Source: an uncultured Clostridia bacterium (GTDB lineage: Bacteria > Bacillota > Clostridia > Christensenellales > Borkfalkiaceae). Taken from it: a stretch of DNA of 64,000 bases. Shown one piece after another: positions 7,651-16,959 of the stretch. Every line of letters starts with the position of its first letter. Position 1 is the first letter of the stretch. The position numbers were made by a program, and so were the translations under genes. The notes beneath the pieces are model-generated. The model made no database searches. It was not told where the DNA came from and saw only the letters and a program-made list of their open reading frames with translations. The stretch is from NCBI GenBank assembly GCA_947631005.1, contig CANRJR010000002.1:42511-106510 (forward strand), given 5' to 3'.

Positions 7651-8925
7651 ATGGCAAATTACGGCTTTACCGATAAAGTGAAGATCACGGTCAAGGCGGG
7701 CGACGGCGGCGACGGCATGAATTCGTTCAAGGCGTACAAGGGCAAGCCCGCCTGCGGGCCTGACGGCGGCGACGGCGGCGACGGCGGCGACGTCGTTTTC
7801 GTCGGCGACAAGGATATGCACGACCTGCTCTCTTTCCGCTTCACCACCAAGTATTTCGCAGGGAACGGCGAGCGCGGCGGGGTCAACCGTTGCACGGGCA
7901 AGCGGGGCGCGGACGCGGTCGTCAAAGTCCCCTGCGGAACGCTCGTGCGGGACGCCGAAAGCGGCAAGATCCTCTGTGACGTGTACGAGGACGGCGAACA
8001 GGTCGTCCTGTTGCGGGGCGGCCGCGGGGGAAAGGGGAACGTCCGCTTTACCACCGCGCGGCGGCACGCGCCCGACTTTGCGCAAAAGGGCGGGCTCGCC
8101 AAGCCGCACGCGCTCATTCTCGAAATGAAAGTCATCGCCGACGTCGGGTTTGTCGGCTTCCCCAATGCGGGAAAATCCACACTGCTTTCTAAGATCTCCG
8201 CGGCGAAGCCCAAGATCGCCGACTACCATTTTACCACGCTCTCGCCCAATCTCGGCGTCGTGAGCGTGTACGGCGAACATTTCGTGGCGGCGGATATCCC
8301 CGGGCTCATCGAGGGCGCGGCGGCGGGCGCGGGGCTCGGGCACGACTTTCTGCGCCACATCGAACGCACCCGCATGCTGCTGCACGTTCTCGACATTTCG
8401 GGGATGGAGGGGCGCGACCCGCTCGACGATTTCAGAGTAGTCGACGCCGAGCTCAAAGCGTATTCGGAGAAGATCGCCGCGCTTCCGCGGCTCGTCGTGC
8501 TCAACAAGACGGACGCGTTCGGCGCGCAGGAAAATATCGCGCGGTTTCGCAGGAAATACGGCAAACGCTATGCGATCTACGGGATCTCCGCACTGCGCGG
8601 CGACGGGCTCGAAGAACTGCTCAACGCCACCGTTGCCATGCTCAAAACGCTTCCTCCCGCCGAGAAGATCCCCTCCGACGAATTTGCGTTCGAGGACGAG
8701 GACAACACTTCGTTCGAGATCTTCCGCGACGAGAACGGCGCGTACGTCGTCGTGGGGGGGCTGGTCGATCTGCTCTGCCGCAACGTCGTGCTCTCCAATC
8801 CCGATTCCTATGCGTACTTTCAGCGGGTCTTGAAACTGCGCGGGGTGTTCAAAGAGCTCGAAGCGGCGGGGTGCACGACGGGCGACACCGTGGTCGTCGG
8901 CGACGTGGAATTTGAATACGTATAG
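7651..8925 (+). CDS. obgE: GTPase Obg/CgtA
   Basis: Essential GTPase in ribosome assembly and stress control, 424 residues. The glycine-rich Obg fold (GDGGDGMNSFKAYKG, then a GGDGGDGGD run) fills residues 1-158. The G domain has the P-loop GFPNAGKST near 169, DIPGLIEGA and NKTD. A C-terminal OCT domain ends in the usual VGDVEFEYV. The ATG at 7651 follows the -10 box by six bases and has no ribosome-binding site. Upstream in-frame sequence runs into ddl and is not Obg-like. Confidence 0.97.
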   Translation: MANYGFTDKVKITVKAGDGGDGMNSFKAYKGKPACGPDGGDGGDGGDVVFVGDKDMHDLLSFRFTTKYFAGNGERGGVNRCTGKRGADAVVKVPCGTLVRDAESGKILCDVYEDGEQVVLLRGGRGGKGNVRFTTARRHAPDFAQKGGLAKPHALILEMKVIADVGFVGFPNAGKSTLLSKISAAKPKIADYHFTTLSPNLGVVSVYGEHFVAADIPGLIEGAAAGAGLGHDFLRHIERTRMLLHVLDISGMEGRDPLDDFRVVDAELKAYSEKIAALPRLVVLNKTDAFGAQENIARFRRKYGKRYAIYGISALRGDGLEELLNATVAMLKTLPPAEKIPSDEFAFEDEDNTSFEIFRDENGAYVVVGGLVDLLCRNVVLSNPDSYAYFQRVLKLRGVFKELEAAGCTTGDTVVVGDVEFEYV

Positions 8926-9006
8926 CGATTTGCGGAAATTCCGACCGCAAAAGCGCGGGAAAGAACCTGAAACAAAAATCATGAAAATCACGAAAGGGGT
9001 GGGAAT

Positions 9007-9300
9007 ATGTTCACAAGCAAACAGCGCGCGAAGTTGCGTTCGATGGCGAGCACGGAAAAGCCGATCGCCCAAGTGGGGAAAGAGGGGATCTCCGAAAATC
9101 TCGTGGCGGGATTGTCCGACGCGCTCGAAGCGCGCGAGCTCATCAAGATCGCGCTATTGCCGTCCGCGGGGGAGGACGGCGACAACCTCGCCGAAAATCT
9201 CGCCGAACTGCTCGGCGCGGAGGTCGTCGCGGTGATCGGGAGAAAGGCGATCCTGTACCGCCGTTCCTCCAAACGCGACTTCCGTCATATCGAATTTTAA
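9007..9300 (+). CDS. yhbY: YhbY family RNA-binding protein (CRM domain)
   Basis: A 97-residue single CRM-domain protein associated with pre-50S ribosomes. It opens with SKQRAKLRSMA, has the signature VGKEGISENLV and ends with VAVIGRKAILYRRS, all typical. AAAGGGGTGGG upstream of the ATG serves as ribosome-binding site. It lies 81 bases after obgE and probably shares its transcript, a frequent Obg-YhbY arrangement in Firmicutes. It is the last gene before a repeat cluster. Confidence 0.93.
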   Translation: MFTSKQRAKLRSMASTEKPIAQVGKEGISENLVAGLSDALEARELIKIALLPSAGEDGDNLAENLAELLGAEVVAVIGRKAILYRRSSKRDFRHIEF

Positions 9301-9735
9301 GCGTTTATTGCGGCGTTAGGAACGCCCGCCGCTTCTATAATGTCATTTCGCCCCGCCTGCGGCTTCTATTTGTAGACCAAGGGCGGCACGAGGAGCGAAG
9401 CGACGAAGTAGCGGAGGCGGCTTCCAATCTGTCATTTCGAGTGGAGCGGGCAACGCCCGCGGAATCGAGAAATCTCCCTTATTTTTATTTTAAGACTCAT
9501 CAACGACCAAGGGGATTTCTCCGCGCGCTCACTGCGTTCGCTTGGTCGAAATGACAGAGAGAAGAATGCCGAAATGACAGAGAGAAGAATGCCGAAATGA
9601 CAGAGAGAAGAATGCCGAAATGACAGAAAAGGCGGGTCGAAATGACAAAATGGGCGGGTCGAAATGACAAAGGCGAAATGACAAAGGTGAAATTACCAAT
9701 TAGAACGCCTGTTTGCGCTTGATGTTATTTTATTG
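9301..9735. repeat. Mosaic of dispersed palindromic repeats (cluster 1)
   Basis: The gene-free stretch after yhbY is built from blocks that recur elsewhere in the window: a TGTAGACCAAGGGCGGCACG block (also near 52970, 62700 and 63055), CGCGGAATCGAGAAATCTCC, GACCAAGGGGATTTCTCC, and many copies of CGAAATGACA. It includes a 23-base tandem array at 9547-9615. No coding frame is convincing. This style of repeat is widespread in bacterial genomes, but the function is unknown. Confidence 0.85.
9547..9615. repeat. Three perfect 23-base tandem repeats
   Basis: The unit begins CGAAATGACAGAGAGAAGAA and recurs with starts at 9547, 9570 and 9593, followed by degenerate copies from 9616 that shrink to CGAAATGACAAAGG. 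It is likely a slippage-prone array grown from the dispersed repeat. Confidence 0.9.
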
Positions 9736-9739
9736 AACC

Positions 9740-9770
9740 GAGAGCCCGCGTCGGGGAGACGCGGGCTCTC
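9740..9770. terminator. Long GC hairpin, probable bidirectional terminator
   Basis: GAGAGCCCGCGTC pairs perfectly with GACGCGGGCTCTC around a five-base loop. Nearly the same hairpin occurs at 38382-38412 and 62923-62952, so it is a mobile block as well as a likely end for the HAD gene on the minus strand. Confidence 0.7.
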
Positions 9771-9809
9771 ATGTTGTGCTTTTGCAAGCGTACAAACGTA
9801 TCACGGATC

Positions 9810-10460
9810 TCAAAGGAGTTCTTGGTACGAGGTGATGTAGAGGTCGCAGATGGCGCGCATGCGGGGTCGGTCGGCGGCGTCGTGGGGGTCGAAAACGCCC
9901 ACAGTGAAAAAGCCGCCCGTCTTTGCGCTCTGCGCGCCGAGCGGGATATCCTCGAACACGGCGCATTCCGCCGCGGGCAGGGCGAGCCGTTTCGCCGCTT
10001 CGAGGTAGACGTCGGGGAAAGCCTTGCTCTTGCCCGCCTCGCGGGTGGTGACGAACGCCGAAAAGAGGGCGTCGACGCCCGCGCGTCGGAGGGCGGGCAG
10101 AAAGAGTTCGGGGGCGGACGACGTGGCGATCGCGAGTTTTACGCCGCGCGCCGCGAGCGCGCGCAAAAAATCGCAGACGTACGGCTTGGGCAGAACGTTG
10201 CAAGCGTATTCCTCGCGCATGAGCCGCCGCCACTCTTCCACGATGCTCTCGGGCGGTTCGGGGAGGGAGAAGCGCGCCTTGGTATAGACGGCGGCGTCGA
10301 TGAGGTCGAGTGCCTCGATGGCGTGCGGATAATCGTCGGGCAGGACGATCCCCCGTTCGGCGAAAAAGCGGACGTCTACATTCTTCCATGCGTCCAATGA
10401 GTTGAGAAGCGTCCCGTCGAGATCGAAGATCGCGCCGCGGACATATGCGGGTAAATTCAT
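9810..10460 (-). CDS. HAD-superfamily hydrolase (beta-phosphoglucomutase-like subfamily)
   Basis: A 216-residue soluble phosphatase or phosphomutase of the HAD superfamily. Motif I is [10 protein letters not shown] near the N-terminus, motif II is IATSS, motif III lysine is in GKSKAFPDVYLEA, and motif IV is FEDIPLGAQSA. The helical cap after motif I (subclass I) suggests a small sugar-phosphate substrate, but this cannot be read from sequence. The ATG at 10460 follows a perfect promoter by six bases and has no ribosome-binding site, so the mRNA should be leaderless. Confidence 0.88.
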   Translation of the reverse strand: MNLPAYVRGAIFDLDGTLLNSLDAWKNVDVRFFAERGIVLPDDYPHAIEALDLIDAAVYTKARFSLPEPPESIVEEWRRLMREEYACNVLPKPYVCDFLRALAARGVKLAIATSSAPELFLPALRRAGVDALFSAFVTTREAGKSKAFPDVYLEAAKRLALPAAECAVFEDIPLGAQSAKTGGFFTVGVFDPHDAADRPRMRAICDLYITSYQELL

Positions 10461-10466
10461 ACGCGC

Positions 10467-10495
10467 AGTATAGCACATTTTCCCTATTTTGTCAA
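10467..10495 (-). promoter_or_regulatory. Leaderless-type promoter of the HAD gene
   Basis: On the minus strand TTGACA (10495-10490), 17 bases, TATACT (10472-10467), then GCGCGT and the ATG at 10460. Confidence 0.85.
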
Positions 10496-10623
10496 ACAAT
10501 GCTTTTCCGCGCATATGCGGGCGGCTCAACATGACAATTTAGAAACGCCTGTTCGTTTTCTGATTTTGTTTCAGGCAATTCGGCGAACAAAAAAAGATTT
10601 TTTTGCGAACGGCTGCGAAAGGA

Positions 10624-10652
10624 TTGTGTTTTGTCTGGAAAAATGCTATAAT
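10624..10652 (+). promoter_or_regulatory. Promoter of the plsX-rnc-smc-ftsY operon
   Basis: TTGTGT at 10624-10629, 17 bases, TATAAT at 10647-10652. Unlike the leaderless genes, a GGAGAT ribosome-binding site stands before the plsX ATG. Confidence 0.8.
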
Positions 10653-10695
10653 TGTTCTGTGCGCGCATGATGTTCGCGCGGATCGGAGATGTATC

Positions 10696-11721
10696 ATGTT
10701 AAAAATCATCGTAGACGCCATGGGGGGCGACAACGCTCCGCAGGAGATCGTAAAGGGCGCGCTCGACGCGCTCGGACAGCGCAAGGATTTCAAAGTCGTC
10801 TTTACGGGCGACGAATCGCTCGTGGGGCGCGAACTTGCCAAATATCGATACGACCCCGCGCGGGTCGAGCTCGTTCCCTGTTCGGAGGTCATCACCAACG
10901 ACGACGTACCCACGCACGCCGTGCGTTCCAAGCGGGACAGCTCGCTCGTCGTCGGGCTCAAACTTCTCAAAGAGGACAAGGAGGCGGGCGGATTCGTTTC
11001 GGCGGGTTCGACGGGCGCAGTCCTCACGGGCGGGATCATGCTCATCGGCAGGATCAAGGGCGTGATGCGTCCCGCGCTCTGCCCGGGGATTCCAAACGTG
11101 CGCGGCGGGAGCACCCTGCTTTGCGACTGCGGGGCGAACGCCGAATGTAAGCCCGCCTATCTCGCGCAGTTCGGGGTGATGGCGAGCGCGTACGCCAAGG
11201 TGCTCGGCATCCGCGCCCCCCGCGTGGGACTGCTCACCAACGGGACGGAAGAGCACAAGGGCGATACCCTCCACCGCGAAGCGTACGCCCTTTTGAAGGA
11301 GACCCGCGGCATCGACTTTGTGGGCAACGTCGAGGGACGGGATATCATGTACGGCGACGTAGACGTCGTCGTGTCGGACGGATTTTCGGGCAACATCGCC
11401 TTAAAGGCGTGCGAGGGGTGCGGCAAGACGGTCGCCGATGTGCTCGGCAAAGAGTTCCGCCGCTCGCTCGGCACGAAGATCTCCTATCTCTTCGCCAAAA
11501 AGCCCATCGGCAAACTGCGTTCCATGCTCGACTATTCGCGGCAGGGCGGCTCGATCTTTTTGGGGCTCAAAAAGGCGGTTTTGAAGTGCCACGGCTCGTC
11601 CAAGGCGAAATCGGTGACGCCCACCGTCTGTCAGGCGGTCGACGCCTACCGCGGCGGTCTCATCGGCAACATCGCCGCCATGCTCGACGGGGCGGGGTTT
11701 GCGGAGGACGCGGGTGAATAA
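10696..11721 (+). CDS. plsX: Phosphate acyltransferase PlsX
   Basis: Peripheral membrane enzyme that converts acyl-ACP to acyl-phosphate for phospholipid synthesis. The N-terminus KIIVDAMGGDNAPQEIVKGA is diagnostic, with TAGNTGA-like SAGSTGAVLTGG, NVEGRDIMYG and VVSDGFSGNIALK further on. The 341-residue length is normal. The ATG at 10696 is chosen over an earlier in-frame start at 10603, which would read through the promoter. It heads an operon with overlapping rnc. Confidence 0.96.
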   Translation: MLKIIVDAMGGDNAPQEIVKGALDALGQRKDFKVVFTGDESLVGRELAKYRYDPARVELVPCSEVITNDDVPTHAVRSKRDSSLVVGLKLLKEDKEAGGFVSAGSTGAVLTGGIMLIGRIKGVMRPALCPGIPNVRGGSTLLCDCGANAECKPAYLAQFGVMASAYAKVLGIRAPRVGLLTNGTEEHKGDTLHREAYALLKETRGIDFVGNVEGRDIMYGDVDVVVSDGFSGNIALKACEGCGKTVADVLGKEFRRSLGTKISYLFAKKPIGKLRSMLDYSRQGGSIFLGLKKAVLKCHGSSKAKSVTPTVCQAVDAYRGGLIGNIAAMLDGAGFAEDAGE

Positions 11722-12370
11722 CGGCGAAGATTGGACGGAGAGCACCTACGCCCTCGCCGAAGAGGCGATCGGGTACGCCTTTTCCGACAAGGCGTTGCTT
11801 CTGCGCTGTTTCACCCATTCGACGTACGCGGGACGGGAGGCGAGCAACGAGCGTCTGGAATTTTTGGGGGACGCCGTGTTGCAGCTCATCGTCACCGAAA
11901 TGCTCTACCGCACGAGCGGCGCGGACGAGGGAAAGCTCACCGAAACGCGCAAGCAGTACGTCTCCCAGCGCGCGCTCGAAACCGCCGAATCGCGGGTACG
12001 GCTCATGCGCTTTCTGCGGCACGCGGGCGGGGAGAGCAACGTCGGCGGCAAGACGCGTTCGAGCCTGTTCGAGGCGGTGCTCGGAGGGATCTATCTCGAC
12101 GGCGGGATGGGGGAAGCCGAACGGTTTGTGTCGCGGTTTTTGTCGGAGATCGAAACGGACAACTATAAAACGCTCTTGCAGGAGTACGTGCAGGAGCGGC
12201 AGAGAGCGACGCCGCACTATGCGACGTCGGAGACGGAGGCGGGATACCGCTGTACCGTAACCGCGCTCGGCGCGTCGGCAGAGGGGGAAGGCGGGAGCAA
12301 AAAGGAGGCGGAGACGCAAGCCGCCAAACGCCTGTACCGTTATTTTTCGGAAAAGAGGACACATTCGTGA
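11714..12370 (+). CDS. rnc: Ribonuclease III
   Basis: Double-strand-specific endoribonuclease that matures rRNA and regulates mRNAs. The catalytic signature NERLEFLGDAVL is present, with TSLFEAVLGGIYLDGG-type residues (SSLFEAVLGGIYLDGG) downstream and a C-terminal double-strand RNA-binding domain (LLQEYVQERQRATPHY). I start at GTG 11714, which overlaps the plsX stop by eight bases. The 218-residue length is usual. It overlaps smc by four bases. Confidence 0.95.
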   Translation: MNNGEDWTESTYALAEEAIGYAFSDKALLLRCFTHSTYAGREASNERLEFLGDAVLQLIVTEMLYRTSGADEGKLTETRKQYVSQRALETAESRVRLMRFLRHAGGESNVGGKTRSSLFEAVLGGIYLDGGMGEAERFVSRFLSEIETDNYKTLLQEYVQERQRATPHYATSETEAGYRCTVTALGASAEGEGGSKKEAETQAAKRLYRYFSEKRTHS

Positions 12371-15300
12371 ATTTCAAAGAAGTCAGGCTCGTGGGGTTCA
12401 AGTCCTTTGCGGACAAGACCTCGATCAAATTCGACGACGGCGTTACCTGCATTGTCGGACCGAACGGTTGCGGCAAGTCGAACGTCGCGGACGCGGTGCG
12501 CTGGGTGCTCGGCGAGCAGTCGGCAAAGACGCTTCGCGGTTCGAGCATGCAAGACGTCATTTTCGGCGGCACGGAGGCGCGCCGTCAGCTCTCCTATTGC
12601 GAGGTGACGCTCGTCTTTGACAACAAGGACAAGCTCTTCGACATCGAATACGACGAGGTCGCCATGACCCGCCGCCTGTACCGCTCGGGGGAGAGCGAAT
12701 ATTTGCTGAACATGCAACCCTGCCGTCTCAAAGATATCGTCGCCCTGCTGCACGGCGTGGGCATCGGCAAGGAGGGATATTCCATCATCGGGCAGGGCAA
12801 GGTCGAGCAGATCATGAACGCCAAGCCCGAGGAACGCCGCATCGTATTCGAAGAGGCGACGGGCGTGATGCAGTTCAAACTGCAAAAGGGGGACATCGAG
12901 CGCAAACTCGAAAACGCGCGGGACAACCTCACCGTGTTCAGCCAGCGCATGGACGAGACGGAAAAGATGCTCCGTCCCCTCGAAGAACAGGCGGAGACCG
13001 CCAAAAAATACCGCGAATATTCCGAACGTCTGCGCTACGAGGAGATCAACGCCTATCTCGTGCGCAGCGATTCGTTCGCAAACGAGACCGCAAAATTCCG
13101 CGCCCGCATCGACGACGCTTCCGCGCGGCTTTCCGAGATCGAAACGCGGCTTGCGGCGGTGGACGCCGAACAGAGCGAGAGCCGCGACAAGATCGCCCGC
13201 GCCGACGACGCCCTCCGTTCGCTCAACGAAAAACTTCGCCTCTTCGAGGTGGACATGGAGCACAAGAGCGGGGAGGCGAGGGTGCTCGACACCAACATCC
13301 GCGCCTATCGCCGCGAGCTCGACCGTGCGAGCGAGGAGGTCGCCTATTCCCTCCGCCGCACCAAGGATATCGACGCGCTCGTCGCGGCGAGCGCGAAAAA
13401 GACGGCGTCGGACGAACAGCGCGCCCAAGAGATCGAGCGGGAGGCGGCGGCTCTCCAAAAGAAGCTCGAAGAGGCGGACGCCCGCGTCGCCGCGTACGAG
13501 AAGATCACGGGCGAGAAGCGCGCCCACGAGCTCTCCTCCGTGGAGGACCTTGCGGACGTGCGCGCCAACGTGGGAAGTCTGTCGGCAAAGCGCGACGCCG
13601 CCAAGGGCAGGATCGGCGAGGTCAACCAAGCCATCCAAAAGGCAAAGGAGCGCGAAAAGACCTATACCGAACAGCTGAACAGCTGTCTTGCGGAGAAGAA
13701 GGCGCGCGTCGACTTTCTCGACGGGAAGGACGCCGAGGAGGCGCGGGCGAACGCTTCGATCGGGGAGCTCTCCCGCCGCGAGGAGGAACTTTCGCAGAAG
13801 ATCGTCGATTGCAACACCTCCGTCGCCAACCTCTCCAACAATCTCGAAATGTACCGCGACCTCAAAAACCGCTTCAACGGCTACCGCGACGCGGTGCGGC
13901 GGCTGCAACTCGACGCAAAGAACGATCCCGCGCTGGCGCAACGCATCAAGGGCACGATCGCGGACATCGTCTCCACCGAGAAGAAATACGAGGTCGCCGT
14001 CGAAACGGCGTTCGGTCCCGCGATGCAATATCTCGTCACGGCGACCCTCGACGACGCGCAATACCTCGTCGACTATTTGAAACACAACCGCCTCGGCGTG
14101 GTCACGTTTTTGCCCGTCTCCTACATGCGTCCGCGGGGAGACAGCCGCGAAGCCAAACTCGCCTGCGGCGAAGTCGGGGCGATCGGGCTCGCGGGCGAAC
14201 TCGTGAAATACGACCCGTATTATGAGAACGCCATCCGCAATTCGCTCGACAATACGCTCATCTGCGATACCCTCGGCAACGCCAAGCGCATCGCCCTCAA
14301 ATATCCGCGCGCCTTCCGTCTCGTCACCCTCGAGGGGGACGTGATCGCGGCGAACGGCTCGGTGACGGGCGGCTCGCAGCGCAGGGAGAGCGGAAACCTG
14401 CTCGCGGGCGAGCGGCTCATCAAGGAGTGCGAAGAGGGGATCGCGCGCAAAAGAGCGGAGGGGGAGAAACTGACCGCCGCGCTCGCCGCCTGCCGCAAGC
14501 AACTTGCCGACGCGCGCGCAGAGTATGAGAACTTCCGCGTACGCGTGCAGGAAGAGACCGCCGCATTCGCCGCGGTCTCCCAGCGCGAGATCGCCATCCG
14601 CGACCTCATCCACGACGCCCAAACGGACGCGGAGGAATACGCCGCCCTGCTTGCCAAACTCTCCCGCACGGTAGACGACCTCGAAAGCGAAGTACATATC
14701 TCTGCGGAGAGCGAGGCACTTCTCAACAAGATCCGCACGGAGGCGGCGCAGGAGGCGCAGGCGCGTGAGGAGGAGATCGGTTCGCTCAAAGCGCGGCGGG
14801 ATTCCGTCGCGGCGCAGCTTCACGACCTGCGGGTCGAGGGGGCGGGCGTCGCCTCGGGCAAGATCGCCGAAGCCGAGAACGTACGCCGTCTCACCGCGGA
14901 AAAGACCGAACTCCTGCGCAAAGTGGAACAGACGCGGCAGAACATCGCAAAGACCGAACAGCTCATCGAACAGTTGAAGCGGGACGAGGAGCGCGCCGCG
15001 CTCACCGAAGAGGAACAGCGCACGGTGGCGGCTCTGCGCGATCGGCTGGGCGAAGCCGAGGAAGAGAAGCGCGCGGTCAGCGAAGCGGAGAAGAAGCTCG
15101 ACGAAGAGAAGCGGTCGCTTCTCACCGCGCAGATGCGCGTGAGCGAGGAGCGTCACGCCGCCGAGATCGAGATCTCCCGCGCCGAGACCAACCTCGACAA
15201 CATGAAACAGCGGATCGAGGAGACGTACGGGCTCGACTACGAGAGCGCGAACGCCATGCGCGATCCCGAATACGATTCCGCGCAAGCCAACGCGAATATC

Positions 15301-15963
15301 AATTCCCTCAAACACAAGATGAACGCGCTCGGGGACGTCAACCAGAAGGCGGAGGAGGACTACGCCAATCTCCTTGCGCGGTACACCGACATGCAGACGC
15401 AACGGGAGGACCTCGAAAAGGGGATCGCCGACCTTACGGGCGTGCTCAACGACCTGCGCGACGAGATGCAAAAGCAGTTCGACGCGGGCTTTCAGGAGAT
15501 CAACGAGAATTTCTCGCGCATCTTCAAGGAACTGTTCGGCGGCGGGCGCGCCGAGATGCAGCTCGACTACACCGACTGCGACGACCCGCTGAACGCGGGC
15601 GTGGAGATCATCGCCTGCCCGCCGGGGAAGAAGCTCACCAAAATTTCCCTCCTCTCGGGCGGCGAGCGGGCGTTCACGGCGATTGCGATCTTGTTCGCCA
15701 TTTTGAAGAGCCGCCCCATGCCGTTCTGTATCCTCGACGAGATCGAAGCCGCGCTCGACGAAGCCAACGTCGAACGGTTCGCGAAATATCTCAAAAAGTT
15801 CTCGCGGGATACGCAGTTCATCGTCATCACGCACAGAAAGCCGACGATGAACCAGGCAGACACCCTGTTCGGGGTGACGATGGAGGAAAAGGGCGTTTCC
15901 AAGATCGTCTCGGTCAAACTCTCCGAGGTGGAATCCCGCCTCGGCGGCGACACCGTTCAATAA
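12367..15963 (+). CDS. smc: Chromosome segregation ATPase SMC
   Basis: Condensin core that compacts and segregates the chromosome, 1198 residues. The Walker A motif GPNGCGKS is at 31-38. Two long coiled coils flank a hinge near residues 500-660 (VTFLPVSYMRPRG, TGGSQRRESGNLLAGERL). The C-terminal head has the signature LSGGERAFTAIAILFAIL near 1096 and Walker B with FCILDEIEAALDEAN. The start is GTG 12367 overlapping the rnc stop. The long antisense frame opposite this gene is only a codon-bias shadow. Confidence 0.98.
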   Translation: MNFKEVRLVGFKSFADKTSIKFDDGVTCIVGPNGCGKSNVADAVRWVLGEQSAKTLRGSSMQDVIFGGTEARRQLSYCEVTLVFDNKDKLFDIEYDEVAMTRRLYRSGESEYLLNMQPCRLKDIVALLHGVGIGKEGYSIIGQGKVEQIMNAKPEERRIVFEEATGVMQFKLQKGDIERKLENARDNLTVFSQRMDETEKMLRPLEEQAETAKKYREYSERLRYEEINAYLVRSDSFANETAKFRARIDDASARLSEIETRLAAVDAEQSESRDKIARADDALRSLNEKLRLFEVDMEHKSGEARVLDTNIRAYRRELDRASEEVAYSLRRTKDIDALVAASAKKTASDEQRAQEIEREAAALQKKLEEADARVAAYEKITGEKRAHELSSVEDLADVRANVGSLSAKRDAAKGRIGEVNQAIQKAKEREKTYTEQLNSCLAEKKARVDFLDGKDAEEARANASIGELSRREEELSQKIVDCNTSVANLSNNLEMYRDLKNRFNGYRDAVRRLQLDAKNDPALAQRIKGTIADIVSTEKKYEVAVETAFGPAMQYLVTATLDDAQYLVDYLKHNRLGVVTFLPVSYMRPRGDSREAKLACGEVGAIGLAGELVKYDPYYENAIRNSLDNTLICDTLGNAKRIALKYPRAFRLVTLEGDVIAANGSVTGGSQRRESGNLLAGERLIKECEEGIARKRAEGEKLTAALAACRKQLADARAEYENFRVRVQEETAAFAAVSQREIAIRDLIHDAQTDAEEYAALLAKLSRTVDDLESEVHISAESEALLNKIRTEAAQEAQAREEEIGSLKARRDSVAAQLHDLRVEGAGVASGKIAEAENVRRLTAEKTELLRKVEQTRQNIAKTEQLIEQLKRDEERAALTEEEQRTVAALRDRLGEAEEEKRAVSEAEKKLDEEKRSLLTAQMRVSEERHAAEIEISRAETNLDNMKQRIEETYGLDYESANAMRDPEYDSAQANANINSLKHKMNALGDVNQKAEEDYANLLARYTDMQTQREDLEKGIADLTGVLNDLRDEMQKQFDAGFQEINENFSRIFKELFGGGRAEMQLDYTDCDDPLNAGVEIIACPPGKKLTKISLLSGGERAFTAIAILFAILKSRPMPFCILDEIEAALDEANVERFAKYLKKFSRDTQFIVITHRKPTMNQADTLFGVTMEEKGVSKIVSVKLSEVESRLGGDTVQ

Positions 15964-15978
15964 CGCAAAGGAGACCGT

Positions 15979-16875
15979 ATGGGACTGTTTTCCAAACTTC
16001 GCGCGGCACTCAAAAAGACCAAGGAGGGCGTGGCGCAAAAGATGCGCCGCCTCTTCCTCAAAAACAAGCTCGGCGACGAATTTTACGACGAGCTCGAAGA
16101 GATCCTCATCTCCGCCGACGTCTCGGTGCGCACGGCGGAGGCGGTCGTGGACGAGGTGCGCGGGGAAGCCATCGGCAACCGCGTCAAAGACGAAAGTTTC
16201 GTCACCGATCTTCTCAAAGACATCCTCGAAGAGACGCTCAACGAAGCCCCCGTCCCCGAGATCGAATATCCCTGCGTGATGATGTTCGTCGGCGTGAACG
16301 GCGTCGGCAAGACCACGACGATCGGGAAGATCGCAAACTATTTCGTGCGGGACAAGAAGAGCGTCACGGTGGCGGCGGCAGACACCTTCCGCGCCGCGGC
16401 GATCGACCAGCTCAACGTGTGGGCAGACCGCGCCAAGGTGCGTATCGTCAAGCACGAGGAGGGGAGCGATCCCTCCGCCGTCGTGTTCGACGCGGTCTCC
16501 TCGGCGCGCGCAAAGAACACCGACGTGCTCCTCATCGACACGGCGGGACGGCTTCACGTCAAAGACAACCTCATGAATGAGCTCAAAAAGATGGACCGCG
16601 TGGTCGCGCGCGAATATCCCGAGGCGAAGTTCTACAAGTTCCTCGTCCTCGACGCCACGACGGGGCAGAACGCCTACGCGCAGGCAAAGGTGTTTCAAGA
16701 GGCGGTCTCGCTCGACGGCATCGTGCTCACCAAGCTCGACGGCACGGCAAAGGGCGGGTTCGTGTTCTCGCTGTGCGGCGAGCTCAAAATCCCCGTCGTC
16801 TTTGCGGGCGTGGGGGAGGGGATCGACGACATCGAACGCTTCGACGCGACCGAGTTCGTCGAGGGATTTTTCTGA
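15979..16875 (+). CDS. ftsY: Signal recognition particle receptor FtsY
   Basis: GTPase that docks SRP-ribosome complexes at the membrane, 298 residues. It has the N domain followed by the G domain with P-loop GVNGVGKTTT near 105-114, DTFRAAAIDQL, DTAGRLH and TKLDGTAKGG. The acidic A domain of enterobacterial FtsY is absent, as usual in Firmicutes. It follows smc by 15 bases with an AAAGGAG ribosome-binding site. The partner ffh is just downstream under a separate promoter. Confidence 0.97.
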   Translation: MGLFSKLRAALKKTKEGVAQKMRRLFLKNKLGDEFYDELEEILISADVSVRTAEAVVDEVRGEAIGNRVKDESFVTDLLKDILEETLNEAPVPEIEYPCVMMFVGVNGVGKTTTIGKIANYFVRDKKSVTVAAADTFRAAAIDQLNVWADRAKVRIVKHEEGSDPSAVVFDAVSSARAKNTDVLLIDTAGRLHVKDNLMNELKKMDRVVAREYPEAKFYKFLVLDATTGQNAYAQAKVFQEAVSLDGIVLTKLDGTAKGGFVFSLCGELKIPVVFAGVGEGIDDIERFDATEFVEGFF

Positions 16876-16913
16876 TCCCCGCAAAAAATTTTTCGTCTGT
16901 CAAGGAAAAATGC

Positions 16914-16942
16914 TTGACGGGCGTTTTTTTCTTTGTTATAAT
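16914..16942 (+). promoter_or_regulatory. Promoter of ylxM-ffh-rpsP
   Basis: TTGACG at 16914-16919, 17 bases, TATAAT at 16937-16942. GGAGGGG before the ylxM ATG is the ribosome-binding site. Confidence 0.88.
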
Positions 16943-16959
16943 GGCGATCGGAGGGGCGG

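Noticed and set aside
9301..9735. CRISPR array at the 23-base tandem repeats
   Set aside because: Repeats are contiguous without spacers, and no cas genes are present.
12340..16884. A 1514-codon open frame on the minus strand opposite smc and ftsY
   Set aside because: It is the antisense of two certain genes; high GC at third positions leaves the opposite frame open. It has no family features or start signals.
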